64,000 nucleotides of DNA from Allobacillus halotolerans (lineage in GTDB: Bacteria; Bacillota; Bacilli; Bacillales; Alkalibacillaceae), in assembly GCF_028743495.1 (NCBI RefSeq), contig NZ_CP117968.1. One strand, given 5' to 3'. Shown piece by piece: positions 35,210-43,545 of the stretch; the first letter of the stretch is position 1, and every line of letters begins with the position of its first letter. The notes under the pieces were generated by a model, which was given only the letters and a program-made list of their open reading frames with translations, had not been told where the DNA came from and did no database searches. The position numbers and the translations under genes are program-made.

Positions 35210-36307
35210 TTATTTCAGTCTGGATAATGGATTCAATTCATTCGTCAAGAAGGTACTTCTAGAACGCTGCACACTGGCAATTCTCTCTTCAGCCAAATGA
35301 TCTGCGGCAGCTTGAGTAGGTATGTTTTTCTCCTTGGAAATTTCAAAGATTTTTTCCAAACTAAGACCGATATTCTCAACTTGTTTATAAGCGCGTTCCT
35401 TATTGTAGCCATTTAATTCATCAGCGACGTTAATGACACCACCAGAATTAATGACAAAATCAGGCGCGAAAATGATTCCTTTTTCATGAAGGATTTCCCC
35501 ATGTCTTTCTTCCTTCAATTGATTGTTGGCAGAACCAGCGATCACTTTCGCTTTTAGTTGCTTAATTGTGTCATCATTAATTGTGGCACCAAGAGCACAC
35601 GGAGCGAAAATGTCACAGTCCACTTCATAAATTTCATTTGTGCCTACAGCTTTTGCACCAAAGTCTTCTACCGCGCGATTGACAGCTTCTTCATTGATAT
35701 CCGTAACAATGAGATTCGCGCCTTCTTCATGCAAATATTTACACATGGTATACGCAACACTTCCTACACCTTGAACGGCAACGGTTTTCCCTTCAAGAGA
35801 ATCCGAACCAAACGCGGCTTTTGCAGATGCTTTAATCCCTAAATAAACACCATATGCGGTCGCAGGTGATGGGCTTCCAGCTGATCCATGTTCAGGGGAT
35901 TTACCAGTCACATAATCCGTCTCCATATAAATGAAATCCATATCCTCAGTGTTTGTACCGACGTCTACAGAAGTGATATAGCGGCCGGCAAGTCCTTGAA
36001 TGTAACGGCCGAATGCGCGAAAGAGTTCTGGACTTTTATCTTTTTTCGGATCTCCAATAATGACTGTTTTACCACCGCCTAGATTTAAGCCGGCTGCAGC
36101 ATTTTTATAAGTCATCCCTCTTGCCAAGCGTAAAGCATCCACCAAAGCTTCTTCTTCTGAATCATAAGTCCACATGCGTGTACCACCTAAAGCAGGTCCA
36201 AGTGTTGTATCGTGGATCGCGATAATTCCTTTTAATCCTGAATTTTTATCATGACAAAAAATCACCTGTTCATAATCGTATTCCTCTAAGTATTTAAATA
36301 GTTCCAT
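35210..36307 (-). CDS. bcd: Leucine dehydrogenase
   Basis: 365 residues (B. subtilis Bcd 364). Substrate and catalytic segments: GGTRMWTY, MTYKNAAAGLNLGGGKTVI with the catalytic Lys, and the NAD site VAVQGVGSVAYTMCKYL. It deaminates leucine, valine and isoleucine to their oxo acids. It has GGAGGAG upstream of its ATG. It lies 61 bases downstream of bkdR. In B. subtilis ptb precedes and buk follows this gene; both are missing here, and lpdV comes next. Confidence 0.96.
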   Translation of the reverse strand: MELFKYLEEYDYEQVIFCHDKNSGLKGIIAIHDTTLGPALGGTRMWTYDSEEEALVDALRLARGMTYKNAAAGLNLGGGKTVIIGDPKKDKSPELFRAFGRYIQGLAGRYITSVDVGTNTEDMDFIYMETDYVTGKSPEHGSAGSPSPATAYGVYLGIKASAKAAFGSDSLEGKTVAVQGVGSVAYTMCKYLHEEGANLIVTDINEEAVNRAVEDFGAKAVGTNEIYEVDCDIFAPCALGATINDDTIKQLKAKVIAGSANNQLKEERHGEILHEKGIIFAPDFVINSGGVINVADELNGYNKERAYKQVENIGLSLEKIFEISKEKNIPTQAAADHLAEERIASVQRSRSTFLTNELNPLSRLK

Positions 36308-36368
36308 AGTAACTCCTCCTTTAATATTTTTCTTTATATTGAGAAACTTTTATTAGCTAAGGATTAGG

Positions 36369-38435
36369 TCAACCATCCTCGGCTGAATTTATATGTTTGC
36401 CGATGTTATATTTATCCATTTTGTAATATAAATTACGGATAGAGATATTTAACTGTTTTGCTGTTTTGGATTTAATGTAATCATTTGCTTCTAAAATTTC
36501 TAAAATAAATTGTTTTTCAAAGTCATCCATTGCTTCTTGCAACGTTGCAAATTCTTCCTCCCGTTGATCATGGAACAAATCCAGTTGATCAAAAGTATGT
36601 TTGTGAAGTCTTGGAATGTGATGCTCCTCAATTTCTCGTTCATGTGGATGCATCTTAATGAACGCCTGTGCGAGAATATTTTCTAATTCCCTGACGTTTC
36701 CAGGAAAGCTGTAGTTCCGTAATTTATCTAAAGCTGCCTCGGATATGTTGTTTATTTTTCTACCATAACTTTCATTTAAATGGTTCATTAAATGTTTCGT
36801 TAATGGTTTTAAGTCATCCATTCTTTCCCGTAATGGAGGTAAATGAATCGGTAGTCGATTCAGCCGGTAAAAGAGCGATTCCTTAAAAGATCCGTTAACA
36901 ATGGCACGTTCCAAGTTAACGCTCGTTGCTGCGATAATCCGAACATCAACAGGAATACGTTCATGACCTCCAAAACGAACAACTTCCTGATCTTCGAGGA
37001 CCTTTAACAACTTACCTTGCATCGTAAGCGACATTTCACCTATATCATCCAGAAATACACTTCCATTACTTGCTTCCTCAAATAGTCCTTTTTGCCTTTC
37101 AGGTGGTCCTAATTCATCGCCAAACAATTCTTTCTGTAACGTATCATCATCTACTAATCCACAGTTCACGCGTATGAAATTATCAAATTTACGACGACTT
37201 TCATTGTGAATAGCGTGGGCAAGCAACTCTTTACCTGTACCGGGTTCACCTCTTAACAGAATCGATGTCGGCATTTTTGCGCCAATCTTAGCCTGTTCAA
37301 GCGTTAATCGCATATCCTCTGAATCAGCAATGATGTCATCAAATGTGTACTTCGCCTCGAGGTTGCGAATAATTCGCTTTGCCTTTTTTAACTCAGCACT
37401 GAGTGACTCGATTTCTGATAGATCATGAATGACACCGACACTACCTTTTAACTTCCCGTCAACAATAATTGGGGCTACATTGACAAGAACATCTTTATCA
37501 TAGGGGCCCACTTTCATCTTTCTTCCCCTGACTGGCTTTCTTGTCCTTAAGACCTCATAGTGCACACTTTCGCCTTCTGATATATCAGTTGTTGCTGGCT
37601 TTCCGATGATTTCTTCCTCATGAAGTCCGGTAATTTTTGTATAAGCCGGATTGATCATTAATCCAATCCCATTCTCATCCACTACCGAGATCGCTTCCTC
37701 ACTGGACTGGATGATTGCTTTAAGCATCGTTTGGATTTCTTTTAAATCTGTTACCTTCTCCGCGAGTTCCACGACTTCGGTAATATCTTTGAAAACCGCA
37801 AAAGAACCAATCAGTTGATTCGAATCATCAATTATAGGTATTCTTGTCGTAATCACTTTTTTTCCATTTTCAAGGATTAGTTGTTTATTGATCTCTTTCT
37901 CTTTTGTTTGAAGAATGTTGGGCAAAGCAGAGTCAGGGATAATTTCTCTGATTTTCTTTCCAAGCATCTCTGTTTCCTGCTGATTCAAAATATCAGCAGC
38001 GGATTGATTAACAAATGTGATCCGTTCATTTGTATCTACCACAATCATTCCATCGTGAATCGAAGACAGCAGGATCTCCCGCATATTCACTTCGTTTTCA
38101 ACTTGATTCATTAATCCTTCTTTTTCATACAATAGATCCGCAATGACATGCGCAACTGTTCCAGGAATTAGCACGCAGTTTTTGGGTTTCATTTGCCTCA
38201 GTTCTTGGAAAACAGTCGCATCCCCTGTGGTTTCAACAATAATATCTATCGTTTCATCGATTGCTTCCATGTAAGATGGGTACGTTGCTATCCCATTTTT
38301 TCTTGCTTCGATCATACCTGGTGCATCTGAATTAATGTCTGCAACTTTTTGCACAGATAATAATTCGATATCTGAAAACAGTTGTAAAATTGCAGTTCCA
38401 CCTTTTCCTGCTCCAACGATTAACACATTTTGCAT
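36369..38435 (-). CDS. bkdR: BkdR-like regulator with AAA+ domain lacking the GAFTGA loop
   Basis: 688 residues from the ATG at 38435 (MQNVLIVGAG), which has AAAGGTGA upstream. Domains: a Rossmann-like N-terminus (VLIVGAGKGGTAIL), PAS at about 115-225, a second PAS at about 235-340, AAA+ at about 365-600 and a Fis-type helix-turn-helix at the end (AKQLNISIRNLYYKMDKY). Walker A (GEPGTGKE) and Walker B (VFLDDIGE) are intact, but ELFG is followed by DELGPPERQKGLFEEA, so the sigma-54-contacting GAFTGA is absent, as in TyrR. It probably regulates bcd-bkdB without activating sigma-54 polymerase. Divergent from the DUF2627 gene. Confidence 0.88.
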   Translation of the reverse strand: MQNVLIVGAGKGGTAILQLFSDIELLSVQKVADINSDAPGMIEARKNGIATYPSYMEAIDETIDIIVETTGDATVFQELRQMKPKNCVLIPGTVAHVIADLLYEKEGLMNQVENEVNMREILLSSIHDGMIVVDTNERITFVNQSAADILNQQETEMLGKKIREIIPDSALPNILQTKEKEINKQLILENGKKVITTRIPIIDDSNQLIGSFAVFKDITEVVELAEKVTDLKEIQTMLKAIIQSSEEAISVVDENGIGLMINPAYTKITGLHEEEIIGKPATTDISEGESVHYEVLRTRKPVRGRKMKVGPYDKDVLVNVAPIIVDGKLKGSVGVIHDLSEIESLSAELKKAKRIIRNLEAKYTFDDIIADSEDMRLTLEQAKIGAKMPTSILLRGEPGTGKELLAHAIHNESRRKFDNFIRVNCGLVDDDTLQKELFGDELGPPERQKGLFEEASNGSVFLDDIGEMSLTMQGKLLKVLEDQEVVRFGGHERIPVDVRIIAATSVNLERAIVNGSFKESLFYRLNRLPIHLPPLRERMDDLKPLTKHLMNHLNESYGRKINNISEAALDKLRNYSFPGNVRELENILAQAFIKMHPHEREIEEHHIPRLHKHTFDQLDLFHDQREEEFATLQEAMDDFEKQFILEILEANDYIKSKTAKQLNISIRNLYYKMDKYNIGKHINSAEDG

Positions 38436-38533
38436 TATATTCACCTTTATCACTGCAATTTTTTGCATACTTCCATCATATATGAAAACGCTTTAATTTA
38501 TCAAGTGTTTTATATGTGATTTCTTGATTATTT

Positions 38534-38542
38534 TGATATAAT
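38534..38542 (+). promoter_or_regulatory. Extended -10 promoter of the DUF2627 gene
   Basis: TGATATAAT fits the extended -10 pattern TGnTATAAT exactly, with no clear -35 box. It lies 32 bases upstream of the ATG at 38575. Confidence 0.55.
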
Positions 38543-38574
38543 CAGTAAGGGATTAAGAGAAAAGAGGGTTTGCA

Positions 38575-38829
38575 ATGATTCGTTTAATCGCTTTGATTCT
38601 ATTATTGATACCTGGCGTCTTAGCAGCTTATGGCATTAAATTACTTCGTGATTCCTTTTTTGGTGAAGTCGCTCCCCTATTCATCAATGTCATGATTCAG
38701 TTTTCAGCCGGGGTTTTATTCATCATCATAGGAATTGGTTTTATTGGAGGTTTTATATATCGAAGAGATCAGAAGAAAAATAAAACGAAAGATTCAGGAA
38801 AAGATTGTGTGTTGGTCGACAATAAATAA
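38575..38829 (+). CDS. DUF2627 family small membrane protein (YqzF-like)
   Basis: 84 residues with two membrane spans (IALILLLIPGVLAAYGIKLL and FSAGVLFIIIGIGFIGGFIY) and a basic, lysine-rich tail. B. subtilis YqzF has the same size and the same place, divergent from bkdR. Its function is unknown. GAGGG lies eight bases upstream of the ATG. Downstream is a gene-free stretch holding a dispersed repeat. Confidence 0.82.
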   Translation: MIRLIALILLLIPGVLAAYGIKLLRDSFFGEVAPLFINVMIQFSAGVLFIIIGIGFIGGFIYRRDQKKNKTKDSGKDCVLVDNK

Positions 38830-39037
38830 AATCGCCGACAAATAAAGCATTGATCAAGACGCTCTATTAAAGTTCGTTGTTGTTATGGTGATTTGCTTAC
38901 GGTGAACGCTTTTACCCAAAGGGCATAAGGGCGACATCTGCGATAAATCGCAGTGTCTTCTTTACCGCGAGCACAGCTTCAGCTAACTTGGTAAGAAAAA
39001 CACTTCCCAAGTGGATCTTCAGCTCGTGTTGTTCCGA

Positions 39038-39163
39038 CGCCTAGGACGGGCTAGTGTCAACGTTGGCCACAGGACGTACTTCCACAGGATGTGCTGGCTT
39101 CCCGCGTTGCACACAGGACGTGTGTGGTTTTAGCGGAAGTTCCTTTATTTCTTGACCCGCAGG
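39038..39163. repeat. Dispersed intergenic repeat, copy B (about 126 bp)
   Basis: Matches 4509-4635 at about 90% or better, in the same orientation, including the CCACAGGACGTAC block and CACACAGGACGTGTG. It lies in the 495-bp gene-free stretch between the DUF2627 gene and the ureohydrolase. The preceding 38880-39037 has no match of comparable strength but contains a small hairpin, CTGCGAT-AA-ATCGCAG at 38938-38953. Confidence 0.8.
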
Positions 39164-39274
39164 AATCGCCACCTCCGCTCTTCACCATACATCAACTATG
39201 CACAATCTCTTTATTATCAACACCAAACTTTAACAGAGCCTGTCAAAAAGAAAAAATGAAGGACCTGTGATTAA

Positions 39275-39320
39275 TAAAAAAAAGCTGAGTAGCCGAATTT
39301 CTCGACTGCTCAGCTTTTTT
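39275..39320. terminator. Terminator of the ureohydrolase gene
   Basis: GCTGAGTAGCCGA pairs with TCGACTGCTCAGC (one mismatch) with T-runs on both strands (AAAAAAA before, TTTTTT after). It lies five bases beyond the gene stop. Confidence 0.9.
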
Positions 39321-39324
39321 ACAT

Positions 39325-40275
39325 TTATTTTTCTTTATCATTTAAAATATTTCCCGCTAATGCGTAAAGGATAATTGTTGAAGCCAAATGGGATGAAAAA
39401 TCATTAGGATCCTGGATAGGATAAATCTCTACTAAATCCATACCAATAATTCCTTTTTTAGCAAAAGCATGTACTAATTCAACTAATTCAAAAGAAGTTA
39501 GACCATTTCCATCAACCGGACCTCCTGGATTAAAAGCGAAATCCAATACATCACTGCAAATAGAAAGGTAAACCGCTTCTGTTCCTTCGCTGGCAATTTC
39601 GTATGCTTTATCCGCCATTGCCTGAATGTCATTCACATAACGGATTTCTCTTGATGTAATCGTTGTTGCACCAGCTTCAGCTGCAAACTTTCCTGTTTCC
39701 GGTTTGTTTCTTGGTCCGTGAATACCCATATGAACAATACTTTCACTACGGACATTTTCATCTTCATACAACCGTTTGAATGGAGTAGAACGAGCGTACA
39801 TTTCCCCTTGGTAATCATTCATGTTGTCATAGTGTGCATCTAAATGAATAATTCCTACTTTGCCATCGATTTTCTTCCCCAATGCACTGACAATCGGAAA
39901 AGTGATTCCATGGTCTCCACCAAAAGCTACCGGAAACTTACCAGTATCCCATACTTTGCCGGCAAAAGATTCAATTCGATTCATTGTATCAGGAACATCA
40001 TGAGGAACAATATCAACGTCACCTAGGTCGCCTAATTGGTAATGGGATAGTACATCAATGCCACCTAGTTCAGGAAGGTAGCCACTATAACGTGCGGAAT
40101 TCAAACGAATGGATTTTGGACCGAGTTCTGCTCCTGTGTAGTCTCCCCAAGTAACGGCGCCCTCCCAGGGTACACCATAGATCAATACGTCTCGATCATT
40201 TACTTCGTTGGTTCCAATTTGAACTTTTTTACCCCCTAAAAAACAAGGGGTATTGCCGTAAATATAATCTGTCAC
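39325..40275 (-). CDS. Ureohydrolase family protein (agmatinase/formimidoylglutamase-like)
   Basis: About 316 residues from GTG 40275, which has GAGGATGGG upstream. An ATG at 40299 lacks a Shine-Dalgarno, and a TTG at 40329 would place ten codons inside the putP terminator. Ureohydrolase metal motifs: FGGDHGITFP, HLDAHYDN and SICSDVLDFAFNPG. In the third motif agmatinases read S-x-D-I-D; here the first Asp is Cys, so one manganese ligand is altered. The substrate (agmatine, formimidoylglutamate or another guanidino/imino compound) cannot be told. Next to putP, suggesting amino acid catabolism. Confidence 0.8.
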   Translation of the reverse strand: MTDYIYGNTPCFLGGKKVQIGTNEVNDRDVLIYGVPWEGAVTWGDYTGAELGPKSIRLNSARYSGYLPELGGIDVLSHYQLGDLGDVDIVPHDVPDTMNRIESFAGKVWDTGKFPVAFGGDHGITFPIVSALGKKIDGKVGIIHLDAHYDNMNDYQGEMYARSTPFKRLYEDENVRSESIVHMGIHGPRNKPETGKFAAEAGATTITSREIRYVNDIQAMADKAYEIASEGTEAVYLSICSDVLDFAFNPGGPVDGNGLTSFELVELVHAFAKKGIIGMDLVEIYPIQDPNDFSSHLASTIILYALAGNILNDKEK

Positions 40276-40303
40276 GAAAATCCCATCCTCTTCTGTCATA
40301 TTC

Positions 40304-40339
40304 AAGAAAAGGTTTGGAGTGGACTCCAAACCTTTTTTT
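40304..40339 (-). terminator. Terminator of putP
   Basis: GGTTTGGAGT pairs perfectly with ACTCCAAACC around a two-base loop. TTTTCTT follows on the minus strand and TTTTTTT on the plus strand. It lies 27 bases past the putP stop. Confidence 0.85.
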
Positions 40340-40365
40340 GTCGCTCTATGTCTATTTTATATGGA

Positions 40366-41865
40366 TTAAAGATTATTGACAACCTTATCGTATTCTTCTG
40401 TAATCTCTTTCGAAGGGGCTTTACCGATGACACTGACTAATATAATGGTTAAACTACCGAACAGGAATCCTGGTACCATTTCATAAATTTCATATCCAGT
40501 TAACGACCATGTCATAACGGTTAAACCACCGACAATCATACCGGCTAGAACACCGTTTCGAGTCGTTTTTCTCCAGAATAGGGAGAATAATATCGGTGGT
40601 CCAAAAGTAGCACCAAAGCCAGCCCATGCGTAAGAAACAAGATCAAGTACAGAACTGCTCTCATTCCATGCTAGAATAACTGCGATGACTGCAATGAGCA
40701 ATACGGAAATCCGACCGACCCATACCAATTCTTTTTCTGACGCAGCTCTTCTGAAAAACCTACGATAAAAATCTTCAGTTAATGCACTAGATGAAACCAA
40801 TAGCTGTGAATCGACTGTACTCATAATAGCAGCCAATACAGCCGCTAGTAAAAACCCAGCGATCCATGGATTATATGTCATTTGGACCAATACAATAAAT
40901 ACTTGTTCAGGGTCAGCCAACGGTTCCGAAATCGAAACAATCCCAATCATTCCAACTAATAAAGATGAATAAAGCGGAATGACGACACCCATGATCATCG
41001 CAATAAGTCTGGATTTTCGGATTTCCTTGTGGCTACGAATAGCCATAAAACGAACCAAAATATGCGGTTGGCCGAAATAACCAAGTCCCCAGGCTAAAGC
41101 GGAAATAATGCCGACTATACCGATTGCTCCTGCAGACTCCCATATCACACCAGTTCCTTGGTCATATGCTGTTCCGGCAAAAGCGTCCGTTAAACTTTCT
41201 CGAACATCACCCATACTCTCAAATAGAGCACCGAAGCCACCGATTTCATATACGCCGACAACAGCTGTTATCGCTAAAGCGATGAACATTAAGAGCGCTT
41301 GAATAAAGTCTGTGAAGCTGACAGCTAAAAATCCTCCGAGGAAGGTATATGCAACAATGACAACAGCACCGATCAATAATGCATTATGATAATCAAAATC
41401 AAATGTTCCTTCGAACAACTTTGCGCCGGCAACAAGACCTGATGCAGTATAGAAAAGGAAAAAGGCTAAAATAAATAAGGCCGAGATGAGACGCAATAAA
41501 TTCGAACGATCCCTAAAACGGTTTTCAAAAAACTCAGGTAATGTGATTGAATCTTTGGAGAACTGTGTATATACGCGTAACCTTTTAGCAACGAATCTCC
41601 AGTTAAACATTGCTCCAATTGCAAGACCAACAGCAAGCCATAAACTCCACTGGCCAAAACCTGCGGCGTATGCGGCACCTGGAAGTCCTAATAAAAGCCA
41701 CCCGCTAAAGTCACTGGCCGATGCGGAAAAAGCCGTTACCCAACTTCCTAAACGGCGCCCACCTAAAATATAATCGGACATCGTATTTGTCATTCGATAC
41801 GTCGTTATACCAATGGCAAGAAGGACGATCAAATACAGAAGGAACGTAATATACGTTGGATTCAC
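40366..41865 (-). CDS. putP: Sodium/proline symporter
   Basis: 499 residues with about 13 membrane spans. SSS family motifs: LGGRRLGSWVTAFSASASDFSGWLLLGLPGAAYAAG at the first discontinuous helix region, GFLAVSFTDFIQALLMF, and AAIMSTVDSQLLVSSSALTEDF. These fit PutP specifically. It imports proline with sodium, as carbon source or osmoprotectant. The start GTG at 41865 overlaps the stop of a 40-residue upstream gene as GTGA, with GGAGGATGA upstream. Confidence 0.94.
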   Translation of the reverse strand: MNPTYITFLLYLIVLLAIGITTYRMTNTMSDYILGGRRLGSWVTAFSASASDFSGWLLLGLPGAAYAAGFGQWSLWLAVGLAIGAMFNWRFVAKRLRVYTQFSKDSITLPEFFENRFRDRSNLLRLISALFILAFFLFYTASGLVAGAKLFEGTFDFDYHNALLIGAVVIVAYTFLGGFLAVSFTDFIQALLMFIALAITAVVGVYEIGGFGALFESMGDVRESLTDAFAGTAYDQGTGVIWESAGAIGIVGIISALAWGLGYFGQPHILVRFMAIRSHKEIRKSRLIAMIMGVVIPLYSSLLVGMIGIVSISEPLADPEQVFIVLVQMTYNPWIAGFLLAAVLAAIMSTVDSQLLVSSSALTEDFYRRFFRRAASEKELVWVGRISVLLIAVIAVILAWNESSSVLDLVSYAWAGFGATFGPPILFSLFWRKTTRNGVLAGMIVGGLTVMTWSLTGYEIYEMVPGFLFGSLTIILVSVIGKAPSKEITEEYDKVVNNL

Positions 41866-41984
41866 TCTGAATCATCCTCCTTCGGTGCATCGGTAAAGTA
41901 AGAGACTACTGCCCAAACAGCTAATAATGGTAATGGAACCAAAAACCAAAACCAAGTCCAGCTAGTTAGAGTAAGTATTTCCAT
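41862..41984 (-). CDS. 40-residue membrane miniprotein coupled to putP
   Basis: Reads MEILTLTSWTWFWFLVPLPL then LAVWAVVSYFTDAPKEDDSE. One membrane span rich in Trp, Phe and Pro, then an acidic tail. GGAAGGGGA lies seven bases upstream of its ATG. Its stop overlaps the GTG start of putP by four bases, which implies coupled translation. Small partner subunits are known for some sodium symporters (for example YhdT next to panF), so a PutP accessory role is inferred from context. I do not recognise the family. Confidence 0.78.
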   Translation of the reverse strand: MEILTLTSWTWFWFLVPLPLLAVWAVVSYFTDAPKEDDSE

Positions 41985-42045
41985 AATCAAGTCCCCTTCC
42001 AATTTTATTTTGTTACTATTATATTAAAGTTTTCAGATAATTAAG

Positions 42046-43407
42046 TCAACTTGATGGTGAGTGCTCAAAAAATTCCCGATATAGGGATTGTACTGTTTGC
42101 TGAAGTTTATCAGATTCAATGCCGAACATCATGGATACTTCTGAGGAACCTTGATTAATCATTTCAATATTCGTTGTCGCTTCCGCAATTGCTTTTGTAG
42201 CCTTCGCTGCAACATTGATGCGTTGGCTCATCCCCTCACCAACCAACATGATCATCGCTAAGTTATGTTGGATGGATATCGTATCAACATGTAATTCTTC
42301 TTGGATTCGTTTTAGAACCTTTTCTTCTTTTTCTTGCGTCAGTTGATGTGTTCGCACGATCACGGACATGTCGTCAATTCCAGATGGGGCATGCTCAAAA
42401 GAAATGTTTTCATCAACTAAGATCTTTAGCAATCTCAGTCCGAAACCCAACTCTCTGTTCATTAAGTATTTTCGTACATAAATACTGGAAAAACCCTCAT
42501 CACTGGCAATACCCACAACAGGCTTAGAAAAATCTTCTTTTTCCGCTTTGATCATTGTTCCTGGACAATCGGGTTGATGAGTGTTTTTGACAACAACGGG
42601 AATTTTCTTTTTAAAAGCAGGAATCAACGCTTCATCATGAAAAACAGAAAAACCCGAATAAGACAACTCTCGCATCTCTTTGTATGTCAGCATCGTTATC
42701 TCTTTCGGCTCGTGAACGAGCTTTGGATTCACACAATATACAGAGCTCACATCTGTAAAGTTTTCATACAGATCAGCTTCGACCCCTGCAGCAATAATTG
42801 ACCCTGTAATGTCGGAACCACCACGTGGAAAGGTCCTTAATTCACCTGTTTTTGTGTATCCAAAAAATCCAGGAATCACTACAACACCCTCTTGGTTCCG
42901 AAGTTCATATAATTTCTCATAAGCTTCATTCAATATAGTCGCATTCCCGTAATCGTCACTGACAATGATTCCAGCTTCTTTAGGGTTTTTATATGTAGAT
43001 TTTATTCCCAACATCGTCAAATAATCACTAAAAATCCGGGCTAATGTATCCTCGCCAAAAGATTTTAACTCATCAATCAATTGTTCGTGACTCTTTTTCA
43101 AAGAAAATAATTCCACAATCTTTTTTTCAAGATGATCCGGTATCTCATTCGATAATGATAAATCTTGAGTAATCATTCGAAAACGGTCTGTAACTTGTGT
43201 TAATGTTTCTTGATAGTCAACACCTGCTGTAAATTGATTAAGCAATTCAATAAATAAATCTGTCACTTTATGATCGCCATCAAAGCGTTTCCCAGGCGCA
43301 GAAACGACGACAAATTTACGTTCTTCGTCTGCTTGAATAATATTCGCTACTTTTTTCAACATTTCTGCATTTGCTACTGAGCTTCCGCCAAATTTTGATA
43401 CTTTCAT
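42046..43407 (-). CDS. Aspartate kinase (ThrD/YclM type)
   Basis: 453 residues (B. subtilis aspartokinase III, YclM, 454). Kinase motifs: VSKFGGSSVANAEML, FPRGGSDITGSIIAAG. Two ACT-like segments at the C-terminus (IYVRKYLMNRELGFGLRLLKI and AMIMLVGEGMSQRINVAAKA) carry feedback control. It makes aspartyl phosphate for lysine, diaminopimelate, threonine and methionine. I see no lysine riboswitch in the short leader. It lies alone between spo0A and putP, a position not shared with B. subtilis. Confidence 0.9.
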   Translation of the reverse strand: MKVSKFGGSSVANAEMLKKVANIIQADEERKFVVVSAPGKRFDGDHKVTDLFIELLNQFTAGVDYQETLTQVTDRFRMITQDLSLSNEIPDHLEKKIVELFSLKKSHEQLIDELKSFGEDTLARIFSDYLTMLGIKSTYKNPKEAGIIVSDDYGNATILNEAYEKLYELRNQEGVVVIPGFFGYTKTGELRTFPRGGSDITGSIIAAGVEADLYENFTDVSSVYCVNPKLVHEPKEITMLTYKEMRELSYSGFSVFHDEALIPAFKKKIPVVVKNTHQPDCPGTMIKAEKEDFSKPVVGIASDEGFSSIYVRKYLMNRELGFGLRLLKILVDENISFEHAPSGIDDMSVIVRTHQLTQEKEEKVLKRIQEELHVDTISIQHNLAMIMLVGEGMSQRINVAAKATKAIAEATTNIEMINQGSSEVSMMFGIESDKLQQTVQSLYREFFEHSPSS

Positions 43408-43510
43408 GTGAACACCTTCATTTCTGCACTGAATTAAAGATGTTCTATTTTAACATGAAACAACGATTATTAACATATCAGGATTTTCCAAATTAAAGAT
43501 TGATTTAATT

Positions 43511-43538
43511 AAAAAAAGCGACCGGGTAGGCCGCTTTT
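43511..43538 (-). terminator. Terminator of spo0A
   Basis: AAAAGCGGCC pairs with GGTCGCTTTT (one mismatch) around a 5-base loop on the minus strand, followed by TTTAATTAAAT. It lies eight bases past the spo0A stop. Confidence 0.8.
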
Positions 43539-43545
43539 GAATACT

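Noticed and set aside
36308..36368. Sigma-54 promoter upstream of bcd
   Set aside because: No TGGCAC-N5-TTGC-like match on the minus strand in the 61-base gap; the gap is AT-rich with only a strong Shine-Dalgarno.
40276..40329. Longer N-terminus of the ureohydrolase from TTG 40329 or ATG 40299
   Set aside because: The first ten codons of the TTG form would lie inside the putP terminator stem, and the ATG has no Shine-Dalgarno; GTG 40275 has GAGGATGGG upstream.
43408..43545. Lysine riboswitch upstream of the aspartokinase gene
   Set aside because: Only about 100 bases lie between the spo0A terminator hairpin and the start codon, too short for an L-box, and no such pattern is visible.
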